DNA of 64,000 nt from Micromonospora carbonacea (GTDB taxonomy: Bacteria > Actinomycetota > Actinomycetes > Mycobacteriales > Micromonosporaceae): the NCBI RefSeq assembly GCF_014205165.1, contig NZ_JACHMZ010000001.1, forward strand, positions 248,001-312,000. Reading direction: 5' to 3'. Both the position numbers and the translations under genes were made by a program. The notes under the pieces are model-generated. The model was not told the origin of the DNA. It did no database searches and was given only the letters and a program-made list of their open reading frames with translations. This document shows positions 1-9,944 of the stretch, piece after piece (the first letter of the stretch is position 1; each line of letters begins with the position of its first letter).

Positions 1-2
1 CG

Positions 3-968
3 GCGTACCGGATCAGGGCGGCAGCCGAACAGGCGGACGTCCCCGACTTCCCGCCGCTGTGCCGGAGCCGCTTCGAGGCGGCGATCCGGCACCCGATGCC
101 GGGCAACGTGCCGGCCTGGGCGCTGGCCCGGCTCGACGGCGAGCCGGCCGGCTTCCTCGCCCTCGACCTGCCGCAGCTCGACAACACCGACAACGCCACC
201 GTCGACCTGTTCACGCACCCGGCGCACCGGCGGCGGGGGGTCGGCCGGGCCCTGCACGCGCACGCCGTGGAGCTGCTGGGCGAGCGGGGGCGCAAGCGGG
301 TGGTCGGCGCGACCGTCGCGGCCCTGCCCGGCGGGCCGGCGCGCGGCGGGGCCGGCGGGGCGTTCGCCGCGACGACGGGGGCGCGGGCGGTGCTCGCCGA
401 GGTCCGCCGCCGCCTCGACACCACCCGGCTCGACCAGGCCGCGCTCGACGCGGCGCTGGCCGACGCCCGGTCCCGCGCCGCCGGCTACCGCACGGTCCGC
501 TGGCAGGGGGCGGCCCCGCAGGAGCACGTCGCCGACGTCGCCCACCTCGACGGCCGGCTGATGGCCGACGCGCCCCTGGGCGAGATGGAGTGGGAGCCGG
601 AGCGGGTCGACGTCGAGCGGATCCGGGGCGTCGAGCGGGCGTTGGACGCGCGGGGCCGCCGCCGCTACCACCACGGGGCGGTGCACGCCGCGTCCGGCCG
701 GCTGGTCGCCTGGACGACGATCGACGTCGGCCCCAGCGTGCCGTGGCACGCGTTCCAGCAGATCACCATCGTCGACCCGGCGCACCGCGGCCACCGGCTC
801 GGGCTCCTCGTGAAGGTCGAGAACCTGCGGTACGCGCTCGACCACGAGCCGGGGCTGCGCGCGGTGGACACCTTCAACGCGCAGGCCAACACGTACATGA
901 TCGCCATCAACGAGGCGCTCGGGTTCCGCCCGGTCGACGCCTGGACCGACTGGCAGCTCACCCTCTGA
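3..968 (+). CDS. Tandem GNAT N-acetyltransferase, 5' end outside the window
   Basis: The frame is open from base 3 and has no start codon with a promoter or RBS inside the window, so the N-terminus is probably missing. The internal ATG at 96 lies within the first acetyltransferase fold. Two GNAT halves are visible. The first carries the acetyl-CoA loop HPAHRRRGVGRAL. The second carries DPAHRGHRLGLLVKVENL followed by NAQANTYMIAINEALGF, the usual last strand and helix of GNAT folds. The acceptor substrate cannot be read from sequence. It is followed after 87 bp by paaN on the same strand, but nothing ties the two functionally. Confidence 0.85.
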   Translation, partial: AYRIRAAAEQADVPDFPPLCRSRFEAAIRHPMPGNVPAWALARLDGEPAGFLALDLPQLDNTDNATVDLFTHPAHRRRGVGRALHAHAVELLGERGRKRVVGATVAALPGGPARGGAGGAFAATTGARAVLAEVRRRLDTTRLDQAALDAALADARSRAAGYRTVRWQGAAPQEHVADVAHLDGRLMADAPLGEMEWEPERVDVERIRGVERALDARGRRRYHHGAVHAASGRLVAWTTIDVGPSVPWHAFQQITIVDPAHRGHRLGLLVKVENLRYALDHEPGLRAVDTFNAQANTYMIAINEALGFRPVDAWTDWQLTL

Positions 969-1055
969 CTGGCCGGCCCGCGGCAGGGGCGGCGGGCGTC
1001 CGGCGGCGTCCGCCGGCCCTACTGCCCACCCGCCGGCTGCGGCATGATGGCGGGC

Positions 1056-2729
1056 ATGACGGAGACCCCGCATCCCGAGTACGACAAGCACGCCGACACC
1101 CTGCACCGGGCGCTGACCGCGATCACGGAGCGCGGGTACTGGTCCGCCTATCCCGAGTCACCCAGCCCCCGGGTGTACGGCGAGACCGCCGCCGCCGACG
1201 GCAAGGCCGCCTTCGAGGCGTACCTGGGCGGCGACTTCCCGCTCGACCAGCCGGGCAGCGGCGACCGGGTCGCCACCGAGGCCAGCCCCTTCGGGCTGGA
1301 GCTGAACGTGAGCTACCCGCACCCGGGCGTCGACGAACTGGTGGCCGCCGCCTCCGCCGCCCTGCCCGCCTGGCGCGACGCCGGCCCGCAGGCCCGCGCG
1401 GGCGTCTGCCTGGAGATCCTCGACCGGCTGCACAGACACGTCTTCGAGCTGGCCAACGCGGTGCAGTTCACCAGCGGCCAGGCGTTCGTGATGGCCTTCC
1501 AGGCCGGCGGCGCGCACGCGCTGGACCGCGCCCTCGAAGCGGTCGCCTACGCGTACGCGGAGATGACCCGCCACCCGGGGACGGCCGGCTGGGAGAAGGC
1601 CGCCGGCAAGGGCGACCCGCTGCGGATGACCAAGACGTTCCACGTGGTGCCGCGCGGGGTGGCCCTGGTGATCGGCTGCAACACCTTCCCGACCTGGAAC
1701 TCCTACCCCGGGCTGTTCGCCTCGCTGGTCACCGGCAACCCGGTGGTCGTCAAGCCGCACCCCCGCGCGGTGCTGCCGCTCGCGATCACCGTGAAGTACG
1801 CCCGCGAGGTGCTCGCCGAGGCCGGCTTCGACCCCAACCTGGTGCTGCTCGCTCCCGAGGCCCCCGGCGAGCGGCTCGCCTCCACCCTCGCCCTGCACCC
1901 GGCCGTGAAGATCGTCGACTTCACCGGCTCCACCGAGTACGGCGACTGGCTGGAGGCCAACGCCCGGCAGGCGACGGTCTACACGGAGAAGGCCGGCCTG
2001 AACGCCGTGGTGATCGACTCCACCGACGACTTCGCGGGGATGTGCCGCAACCTCGGCTTCACGCTGACCCTCTACAGCGGCCAGATGTGCACCACCTCGC
2101 AGAACATCCTCATCCCCGCCGGGGGCATCGACACCGACCAGGGGCACAAGAGCTTCGACGAGGTGGCCGCCGGGATCGCCGCCGTCGTGGGCAAGCTCAC
2201 CGCCGACCCGGCCCGGGGCGTCGAGCTGACCGGCGCGATCGTCAACGACGGGGTGCTGGAACGCCTCGACGAGGTCACCAAGGTCGGAGCGGCGGTGCTG
2301 GAGTCGCGTACCGTCGAGCACCCCACCTTCCCCGGCGCGGTGGTGCGGACGCCGACCATCGTCAAGCTGGCCGCCGCCGACACCGCGACGTACGGCCGGG
2401 AGTGGTTCGGGCCGATCTCGTTCGTGATCGCCACCGACTCCACCGCGCACAGCCTGGAGCTCCTGCGCGCCACCGTGGGCGAGTCCGGGGCGCTGACCGC
2501 CGCCGTCTACTCGACCGACCCGGCGGTGCTGGACGCGGCCGAGGCGGCGGCGATCGACGTCGGCGTGCACCTGTCGTGCAACCTGACCGGCGGCGTCTTC
2601 GTCAACCAGTCGGCGGCGTTCTCCGACTTCCACGGCAGCGGCGCCAACCCGGCGGCGAACGCGGCGCTGACCGACGGCGCGTACGTGGCCAACCGGTTCC
2701 GCATCGTCCAGAGCCGCCGCCCCGCCTGA
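1056..2729 (+). CDS. paaN: PaaN-type aldehyde dehydrogenase of phenylacetate degradation
   Basis: A 557-aa protein of the aldehyde dehydrogenase superfamily matching the phenylacetic-acid-degradation PaaN group over its full length. The catalytic Cys is in SGQMCTTSQN (about residue 345) and the general-base Glu in EKAGLNAV (about residue 311). GNPVVVKPHPRAVLPLAI is the cofactor-binding region. By family it would oxidise the semialdehyde formed by ring opening of phenylacetyl-CoA epoxide. No other paa gene is nearby, so the pathway role is inferred. ATGs at 1044 and 1047 are in frame. 1056 is preferred because CATGAT lies 7 bases upstream, resembling the leaderless promoters of this window. 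The stop codon forms the first bases of the repeat at 2727. Confidence 0.85.
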   Translation: MTETPHPEYDKHADTLHRALTAITERGYWSAYPESPSPRVYGETAAADGKAAFEAYLGGDFPLDQPGSGDRVATEASPFGLELNVSYPHPGVDELVAAASAALPAWRDAGPQARAGVCLEILDRLHRHVFELANAVQFTSGQAFVMAFQAGGAHALDRALEAVAYAYAEMTRHPGTAGWEKAAGKGDPLRMTKTFHVVPRGVALVIGCNTFPTWNSYPGLFASLVTGNPVVVKPHPRAVLPLAITVKYAREVLAEAGFDPNLVLLAPEAPGERLASTLALHPAVKIVDFTGSTEYGDWLEANARQATVYTEKAGLNAVVIDSTDDFAGMCRNLGFTLTLYSGQMCTTSQNILIPAGGIDTDQGHKSFDEVAAGIAAVVGKLTADPARGVELTGAIVNDGVLERLDEVTKVGAAVLESRTVEHPTFPGAVVRTPTIVKLAAADTATYGREWFGPISFVIATDSTAHSLELLRATVGESGALTAAVYSTDPAVLDAAEAAAIDVGVHLSCNLTGGVFVNQSAAFSDFHGSGANPAANAALTDGAYVANRFRIVQSRRPA

Positions 2730-2789
2730 GGTGCAAGGAGGGGCCCCTTGTTAACGCTTTCCGTTGTACAAGGGGCCCCTGCAAACACC
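2727..2789 (+). repeat. Family-1 palindromic repeat, copy R1
   Basis: A 13-bp perfect inverted repeat, AGGGGCCCCTTGT / ACAAGGGGCCCCT, surrounds a GTTAACGC core. The left end reads TGAGGTGCAAGGAGGGG and its TGA is the paaN stop codon. The copy lies between convergent genes (paaN and the GNAT gene ending at 2796), so it could act as a bidirectional terminator. It has no T-tract. Confidence 0.9.
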
Positions 2790-2795
2790 CCCGCC

Positions 2796-3389
2796 TCAGG
2801 CCGGCCGGCGCATCTGTAGTTCGCGCAGGGCGGGGAGCCTCGGGTGCGGGACCCGCACGCCCGTGTCGACGAAGCCCAGCCTCCGGTACGCCCGGTAGGC
2901 GCGGTCGTTGCCGACGACCACCTCCAGCATCAGCTCCGGCCGACCGCACTCGCGGGACCAGGCGGCGACCCCCTCGATCAGCGCGGCGAGCAGCCCGGTG
3001 CCGCGCCGGGCCGGCGTGACGTAGACGGCGTAGACGACGGTGAGGCCGGGTTCGTCCGCCGAGATCGTCCCGCCGGCGTGCCCGACGAGCCGCCCGGCGG
3101 GGCCGCCCGGCCGGTCCGCGCCGGGGTCGGCGACGAACTGGGCGGTGTGCCGGCCGCTGGCGACCGACGCGACGCGGGCCGCGTACTCGGCGTGCGGGCG
3201 GGCGGCGGCCTCCGCCAGGGTCTCCAGGAAGGCCAGCGGCGCGTCGGCGAGCATCTCCAGCCGCAGCGCCCGCATCCGCGCCGCGTCCGGCAGGGTCAAC
3301 CGGCGTACGTCGACTGCCGGCGCGGCGGTGTCGGCCGTCCCCGTCGGGGCGCTGCCCGGGTCGGTCGGCGGGCGGGAACCTGCTGTCAT
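2796..3389 (-). CDS. GNAT family N-acetyltransferase
   Basis: A 197-aa single-domain GNAT enzyme. Residues 1-25 are a disordered Pro/Ala-rich leader. The fold starts at VRRLTLPDAARMRAL and contains the acetyl-CoA motif VTPARRGTGLLAALI and the C-terminal NDRAYRAYRRLGF. It transfers an acetyl group from acetyl-CoA to an amine, and the acceptor is unknown. It is convergent with paaN across repeat R1. The start at 3389 is the first ATG of the open frame. A shorter version starting nearer the fold cannot be excluded. Confidence 0.8.
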   Translation of the reverse strand: MTAGSRPPTDPGSAPTGTADTAAPAVDVRRLTLPDAARMRALRLEMLADAPLAFLETLAEAAARPHAEYAARVASVASGRHTAQFVADPGADRPGGPAGRLVGHAGGTISADEPGLTVVYAVYVTPARRGTGLLAALIEGVAAWSRECGRPELMLEVVVGNDRAYRAYRRLGFVDTGVRVPHPRLPALRELQMRRPA

Positions 3390-3489
3390 CCCGCATACCT
3401 ATCGCAGTGATGGCCGCCTATGCCGCACCGGGTTGAGGTCGGTCCGTTATAGCCCTATTTGTGGTCGTGCGCCGTCGTCACTCCTCGTG

Positions 3490-3495
3490 TAGCGT
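3490..3495 (+). promoter_or_regulatory. Possible -10 box of cspA
   Basis: TAGCGT lies 118 bases before the cspA start. If used, it would give a leader of about 110 nt, in keeping with the long 5' UTRs of cold-shock genes in other bacteria. No clear -35 was identified, so this is only a candidate. Confidence 0.3.
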
Positions 3496-3613
3496 GCGAT
3501 TTCGGTCACTGGTTTCCCGGTCGGCGCAGACGGGTGAAACCGGTGTTCCCGGGGCCGCCGGTTCCGTCGGCGTACCCGCTCGTGGAAGGCCGCGCGACGT
3601 TAGGAAGTGCACC

Positions 3614-3817
3614 GTGGCACAGGGCACCGTGAAGTGGTTCAACGCCGAGAAGGGCTACGGCTTCATCGCCGTCGACGGCGGGCAGGACGTCTTCGTCCAC
3701 TTCTCCGCCATCGAGATGGACGGCTACAAGGCGCTGGACGACGGGCAGCGCGTGGAGTTCGAGATCGCGCAGGGGCAGAAGGGGCCGCAGGCCGAGCGCG
3801 TACGCGTCGTCGCCTGA
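3614..3817 (+). CDS. cspA: Cold-shock protein (CspA family)
   Basis: A 67-aa single cold-shock domain, the full length for the family. It begins [18 protein letters not shown], which contains RNP1 (KGYGFI), followed by DVFVHFSAI (RNP2). It binds single-stranded RNA and DNA and acts as an RNA chaperone. The GTG start is preceded by AGGAAG and fixed by the conserved N-terminus. A longer in-frame ORF starting at 3461 is leader, not protein. The gene stands alone ahead of a 1.2-kb non-coding region. Confidence 0.95.
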   Translation: MAQGTVKWFNAEKGYGFIAVDGGQDVFVHFSAIEMDGYKALDDGQRVEFEIAQGQKGPQAERVRVVA

Positions 3818-3831
3818 CGCCCCGACCGGTT

Positions 3832-3851
3832 GGCCCGCGGGCGGGCGGGCC
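3832..3851 (+). terminator. Possible hairpin after cspA
   Basis: GGCCCGC and GCGGGCC form a 7-bp GC stem with a 6-base loop 15 bases past the cspA stop. There is no T-run, which is common in high-GC actinobacteria, so termination here is only suggested. Confidence 0.35.
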
Positions 3852-6664
<2,813 letters not shown>

Positions 6665-6701
6665 GTCCAGCTCCCACCGGAGTTCAGTTACACCGCACGT
6701 C

Positions 6702-6735
6702 GAGGGGGCGGGTCGCGTCAGCGGCCCGCCCCCTC
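6702..6735 (+). terminator. Hairpin terminator after groEL
   Basis: GAGGGGGCGGG pairs perfectly with CCCGCCCCCTC across a 12-base loop, 37 bases past the groEL stop. The stem is strong but there is no T-tract. Confidence 0.65.
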
Positions 6736-6906
6736 CGCGTCGTCACGGCCGCCAGCGCCGGCCACTCCGGCCTCGGACACTTGGGCCGTGGGTACTCCGG
6801 CCAAGGCCACTCGGTCCTCGGGCACTCCCGTGTCGGGCACTGCCGTGTCGGGCACTCCGGCCTCGGGCACGCGCCCGCTGGCGGCTCTCACGCCGGCGGC
6901 GCTCAC
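6718..6906 (-). CDS. Doubtful 62-aa ORF with Val-Pro-Asp repeats
   Basis: The frame starts with a GTG overlapping the stop of the 87-aa gene (GTGA) and encodes a degenerate five-residue repeat of the AVPDT/GVPED kind, then GVAGAGGRDDAEGAG. It overlaps the groEL terminator region and has no recognised domain. The overlap with the upstream stop and GC-rich third positions are the only arguments for translation. It may be a non-coding 15-bp repeat array. Confidence 0.22.
   Translation of the reverse strand: MSAAGVRAASGRVPEAGVPDTAVPDTGVPEDRVALAGVPTAQVSEAGVAGAGGRDDAEGAGR
6765..6872. repeat. Degenerate 15-bp tandem repeat
   Basis: Variants of CGGGCACTCCCGTGT and CGGGCACTCCGGCCT recur about every 15 bases. 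The period is a multiple of three, so the repeat stays in frame for the doubtful ORF on the minus strand. Confidence 0.7.
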
Positions 6907-7166
6907 GTCGGCAGGGGCGGCTGGTCGCGTCGCCGCCCGGCCCGACCGGGCGGCCGGCGGATGCGGATCGGCTCGTCGACGCGGATCGGCTCGTCGACCA
7001 GGACCACCGGCTCCTCCGCCGCGGGCGCGTCGCCCCCGGCCATCTCCGCCAGTTGCTCGGCGTCGCCGTAGTCCAGCCGGTCGAACGGTAGTTGCCCCGG
7101 GATCTCCTCGACCGGCACCCAGGCGGCGGAACGTGGAGCCTCGGCCCGCTCGTCGTCCGTGGTCAT
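6903..7166 (-). CDS. Small hypothetical acidic protein
   Basis: An 87-aa protein with no recognised domain. It is acidic through the middle (YGDAEQLAEMAGGD, then repeated DEPIRVDEPIRI) and basic near the C-terminus (RRPPGRAGRRRDQPP). The start is supported by GGAGG eight bases upstream and by TACCGT upstream of that, giving a very short leader. It has no signal peptide and no membrane segment. It lies downstream of the subtilase and of repeat R2 on the same strand, but its own promoter suggests separate expression. Function unknown. Confidence 0.6.
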   Translation of the reverse strand: MTTDDERAEAPRSAAWVPVEEIPGQLPFDRLDYGDAEQLAEMAGGDAPAAEEPVVLVDEPIRVDEPIRIRRPPGRAGRRRDQPPLPT

Positions 7167-7298
7167 CGCGGCCTCCTCACCTCGACGGTAGGTGACCGTC
7201 GATGCCGGGGCGGCCGAACGGCGCTATCCGGCCCGGTGCCCGTTTCGCCCGCCGCCGGGGCGAGGATCGCGGGGCCGCCGCCGGGGCGCGGGGCGCGA

Positions 7299-7353
7299 GG
7301 TGAGAAGGGGACCCCTCTCTACCGTATGCGTTAACAAGGGGCCCTTCCTTACC
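7299..7353 (-). repeat. Family-1 palindromic repeat, copy R2
   Basis: On the minus strand it reads TAAGGAAGGGCCCCTTGTTA, then ACGCATACGG and a right arm AGGGGTCCCCTTCTCACC. The conserved end starts 4 bases after the stop of the subtilase gene. Subtype with an ATACGGTAGAGA centre, like R10 and R11. Confidence 0.88.
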
Positions 7354-7355
7354 GC

Positions 7356-9881
7356 TCAGCGGGCCGCGCGGACAGCGGCGTACGCGTCGACCAGGCCCGC
7401 CCCGCTGATGTTCGCGTCCCCGCCGCAGGCGTCGGCCGGGTCGCGGGAGGCGTACGTCGCCCCGGCCGGGACGGCGGTGTCGCGCAGGATCCGGCGGGTG
7501 CGCTCCAGGTCGCCGACCAGCGTCGGGTTCGCCGACCACATCAGCGCCACCACGCCCGCGACCTGCGGGGCGGCCATCGACGTGCCGTCGAGGGTGGCGT
7601 AGCCGCCGCCCGGCATCGCGGAGAGCACCCCCACGCCCGGGGCGACCACGTCCGGCTTCGCCGCGCCGGGCACCGGCCCCCGGCTGGAGAAGTCGGCGAC
7701 CTGGCGGTCCCGGTCGGTCGCCCCGACGGTGAACACGTCCGGGTACGTCGCCGGCGGATCCTCGATCGACCGGCAGTACGGCCCGGTGTTGCCGGCCGCC
7801 GCGACGACGAAGATGCCCGCCGCGTCCAGCGCGTCGGTTGCCGGCCGCAGCGCCGCCGGGTCGCAGCCCTCGATCGGCGGGCAGCCCCACGAGTTCGTCA
7901 GCACCTGGGGGGCCCGCTCGGGCCGCCCGTCGGTGAACGGGTCGCCGCCGGCCGGGAACGGGGCCAGCATGAACTGGAGGCAGTCCAGGTAGCGCGCCGG
8001 ACTGCCGAGGTTGCGGTCGAGGTTGACGCAGCCGACCCAGCTCGCCCCGGGGGCCACCCCGATCCCGTCCCGCCCGACGGCGCTGCCCGTCGTGTGGGTG
8101 CCGTGGCCGCCCTGGTCGGTCGGCGCGCGGGTGTGGTCCCACGGGTCGTACCAGGAGTCGTCGCCGCCGCGGAAGCCGCCGGCCAGCGCCGGGTGCCGAC
8201 CGTCCACCCCGGAGTCGGAGCTGCCCACCACGATGCCGGCCCCGGTGACCCCGAGCTGCGACCAGACCTGGTCGGCGCGGAGCAGGGAGACGTTCCACGC
8301 CGGCCCGGAGGGGGCCGCCTGGTCGCCCCGGCTGGTCGGCGCGGGGGCCGGCAGCGGGCGCAGCCGCTGGCTCAGCAGCACCCGGTCCACCTCCCGCCGG
8401 CCCGACAGCCAGGCCCGGACCGCCGGCCCGCCGTCCACCTCGATCGCGTTGACCAGGTAGTACGGCGTCGGGCCGAGCCCCAGCCGGGTCAGGTCGCGGC
8501 GCAGCCCCGCCTGGGTGCGTTCGGCGGTTTCCACCAGCCGCCGGTAGACCTCGCGGGCGCGGGCGTCCCGGCCCGCCTGGCCCGTCCCGCCGGTGGGCAC
8601 GCCGCTCAGGTCGGCCTGCTCGCGCAGCACCACGAGCAGCCGTTCGCCGTGCAGGCCGGGCTGGCCGGGGCCGAGGTGGACCAGCGCCGCCCCGGCGAGC
8701 AGCACGCCGACGGTCGCCACCGCCACCGGCCGGCTCGGCGCGTGCCCGTTCGGGCGGGCCAGCAGCACGCCGTACACGATCGCCAGGAGCGCGGCCACCG
8801 CGAGCCCGCCGGCGGCGGCGACCGCCACCCAGAACGGGACGTCGCGGGTGGCCGCCAGGAGCAGGGTGATCTCCTCCGGGTCGGCGAACGCCAGTGGCCC
8901 GAACGCGGCGAGCCCGACCAGCCAGCGCGCGGGCGCGGGGCCGACCGGCCCGCCGGAGCGCAGCGCGGGCGCCTGGAGGGCGGCCAGCGCGAAGCCGAGC
9001 GGGGGCAGGGTCAGCAGGGCGGGCAGTTGCGCGCCGGACTGCCCGGTGCCGGCGGCGAGCAGCAGCAGCGTCACCCCGGCCACCAGGCCGCCGACCAGCA
9101 CCAGCCGCGCCGGCCGGTGCGGCGGCCCGCCCGCGAGGCGCGCCCAGAACCGGGCGTCGAGCAGTGCCCCGGCGAGGACACCGACGGCCGCGGCGGCCGC
9201 CGCCGCGAGCACGGTCTCCAGCAGCCCGCCGAGCGCGCCGAACCACGCCCAGGGCAGCAGCGTCGCCAGCCCGGCGGCCACCGCCAGCCAGGTCACGGCG
9301 GGTGGGGCCGCCGGGACGGTCCCGCGCGGACCGGCCGGGGCGGTGGGCGCGGCGTGGTCGTGCGGGCGGTCGGGCCCGGCGGGCGGGGCGGGGTCGGCCG
9401 GGCGGCCGGCGGCCGGCGGCGTCGACGCGGGCGCGGGCGCGGGGCCCCGGACCAGCCGGGGCAGCACCACGGCGAGCAGGACCGCCGTCGCCGCCAGCGC
9501 GGCCAGGTACGCCTCGTGGTGCACCGGTGGCAGGGCGCGCAGGCCGGTGAGCGCGCCGAGGGCGAGCAGCCCGCCGAGCCAGGCCCGGCCGGTGGCCCGG
9601 ACGGCCCCCGAGCGGGGCAGCAGGGCCAGCAGCAGCGCCGGCACCCCGGCCAGCAGCACCGTCACGACGGCGACCACCGGCCACAGCCAGACCACCCGGT
9701 CCAGGCCGGTGGCGAGCCGGACCTGGTCGGCCAGCCAGCCGACCAGCTCGGCCGGCGCGACGACCGCGACCGTCCAGCACCCGGCCACCGCCGCCGCGAC
9801 CACGGGCCACGGGCCGGGGCGGGCCGGCGGGACGGCCACGGGCGACAGAAAGGGACGACCTGCGTACGGACCGACCTCCAT
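7356..9881 (-). CDS. Subtilisin-like (S8) serine protease with a polytopic membrane N-terminal half
   Basis: An 841-aa protein. Residues 1 to about 440 hold roughly ten hydrophobic membrane segments broken by a Pro/Ala-rich loop near 150-190. Residues about 530-841 form a peptidase S8 domain with Asp556 in SSDSGVDG, His593 in GGHGTHTTG, oxyanion Asn in AAAGNTGP and Ser768 in GTSMAAPQVAG. By family it is an endopeptidase, and the orientation relative to the membrane is not determinable here. The frame is open far upstream (to 12233), but ATG 9881 is chosen because TACTGT lies six bases before it. A multi-pass domain fused to a subtilase is unusual. Divergent from glpD. Confidence 0.88.
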   Translation of the reverse strand: MEVGPYAGRPFLSPVAVPPARPGPWPVVAAAVAGCWTVAVVAPAELVGWLADQVRLATGLDRVVWLWPVVAVVTVLLAGVPALLLALLPRSGAVRATGRAWLGGLLALGALTGLRALPPVHHEAYLAALAATAVLLAVVLPRLVRGPAPAPASTPPAAGRPADPAPPAGPDRPHDHAAPTAPAGPRGTVPAAPPAVTWLAVAAGLATLLPWAWFGALGGLLETVLAAAAAAAVGVLAGALLDARFWARLAGGPPHRPARLVLVGGLVAGVTLLLLAAGTGQSGAQLPALLTLPPLGFALAALQAPALRSGGPVGPAPARWLVGLAAFGPLAFADPEEITLLLAATRDVPFWVAVAAAGGLAVAALLAIVYGVLLARPNGHAPSRPVAVATVGVLLAGAALVHLGPGQPGLHGERLLVVLREQADLSGVPTGGTGQAGRDARAREVYRRLVETAERTQAGLRRDLTRLGLGPTPYYLVNAIEVDGGPAVRAWLSGRREVDRVLLSQRLRPLPAPAPTSRGDQAAPSGPAWNVSLLRADQVWSQLGVTGAGIVVGSSDSGVDGRHPALAGGFRGGDDSWYDPWDHTRAPTDQGGHGTHTTGSAVGRDGIGVAPGASWVGCVNLDRNLGSPARYLDCLQFMLAPFPAGGDPFTDGRPERAPQVLTNSWGCPPIEGCDPAALRPATDALDAAGIFVVAAAGNTGPYCRSIEDPPATYPDVFTVGATDRDRQVADFSSRGPVPGAAKPDVVAPGVGVLSAMPGGGYATLDGTSMAAPQVAGVVALMWSANPTLVGDLERTRRILRDTAVPAGATYASRDPADACGGDANISGAGLVDAYAAVRAAR

Positions 9882-9887
9882 CCCCCG

Positions 9888-9893
9888 ACAGTA
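9888..9893 (-). promoter_or_regulatory. Leaderless -10 of the S8 protease gene
   Basis: TACTGT on the minus strand, six bases before ATG 9881. It decides the start of the protease. Confidence 0.65.
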
Positions 9894-9932
9894 CGGCCGG
9901 ATCACGACATGCCGTGCGGTGGCCACGGCGGT

Positions 9933-9938
9933 TACGGT
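9933..9938 (+). promoter_or_regulatory. Leaderless -10 of glpD
   Basis: TACGGT six bases before GTG 9945. Back to back with the protease -10, the two boxes being 39 bases apart. Confidence 0.7.
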
Positions 9939-9944
9939 GGACGG

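Noticed and set aside
59..3019. 986-aa open frame over the GNAT and PaaN genes
   Set aside because: Out-of-frame shadow made of Arg/Ala/Gly/Pro. The GNAT and PaaN frames carry clear conserved motifs.
8094..9944. Long N-terminal extension of GlpD
   Set aside because: It lies antisense to the S8 protease. GlpD starts at GTG 9945, where the family N-terminus begins.
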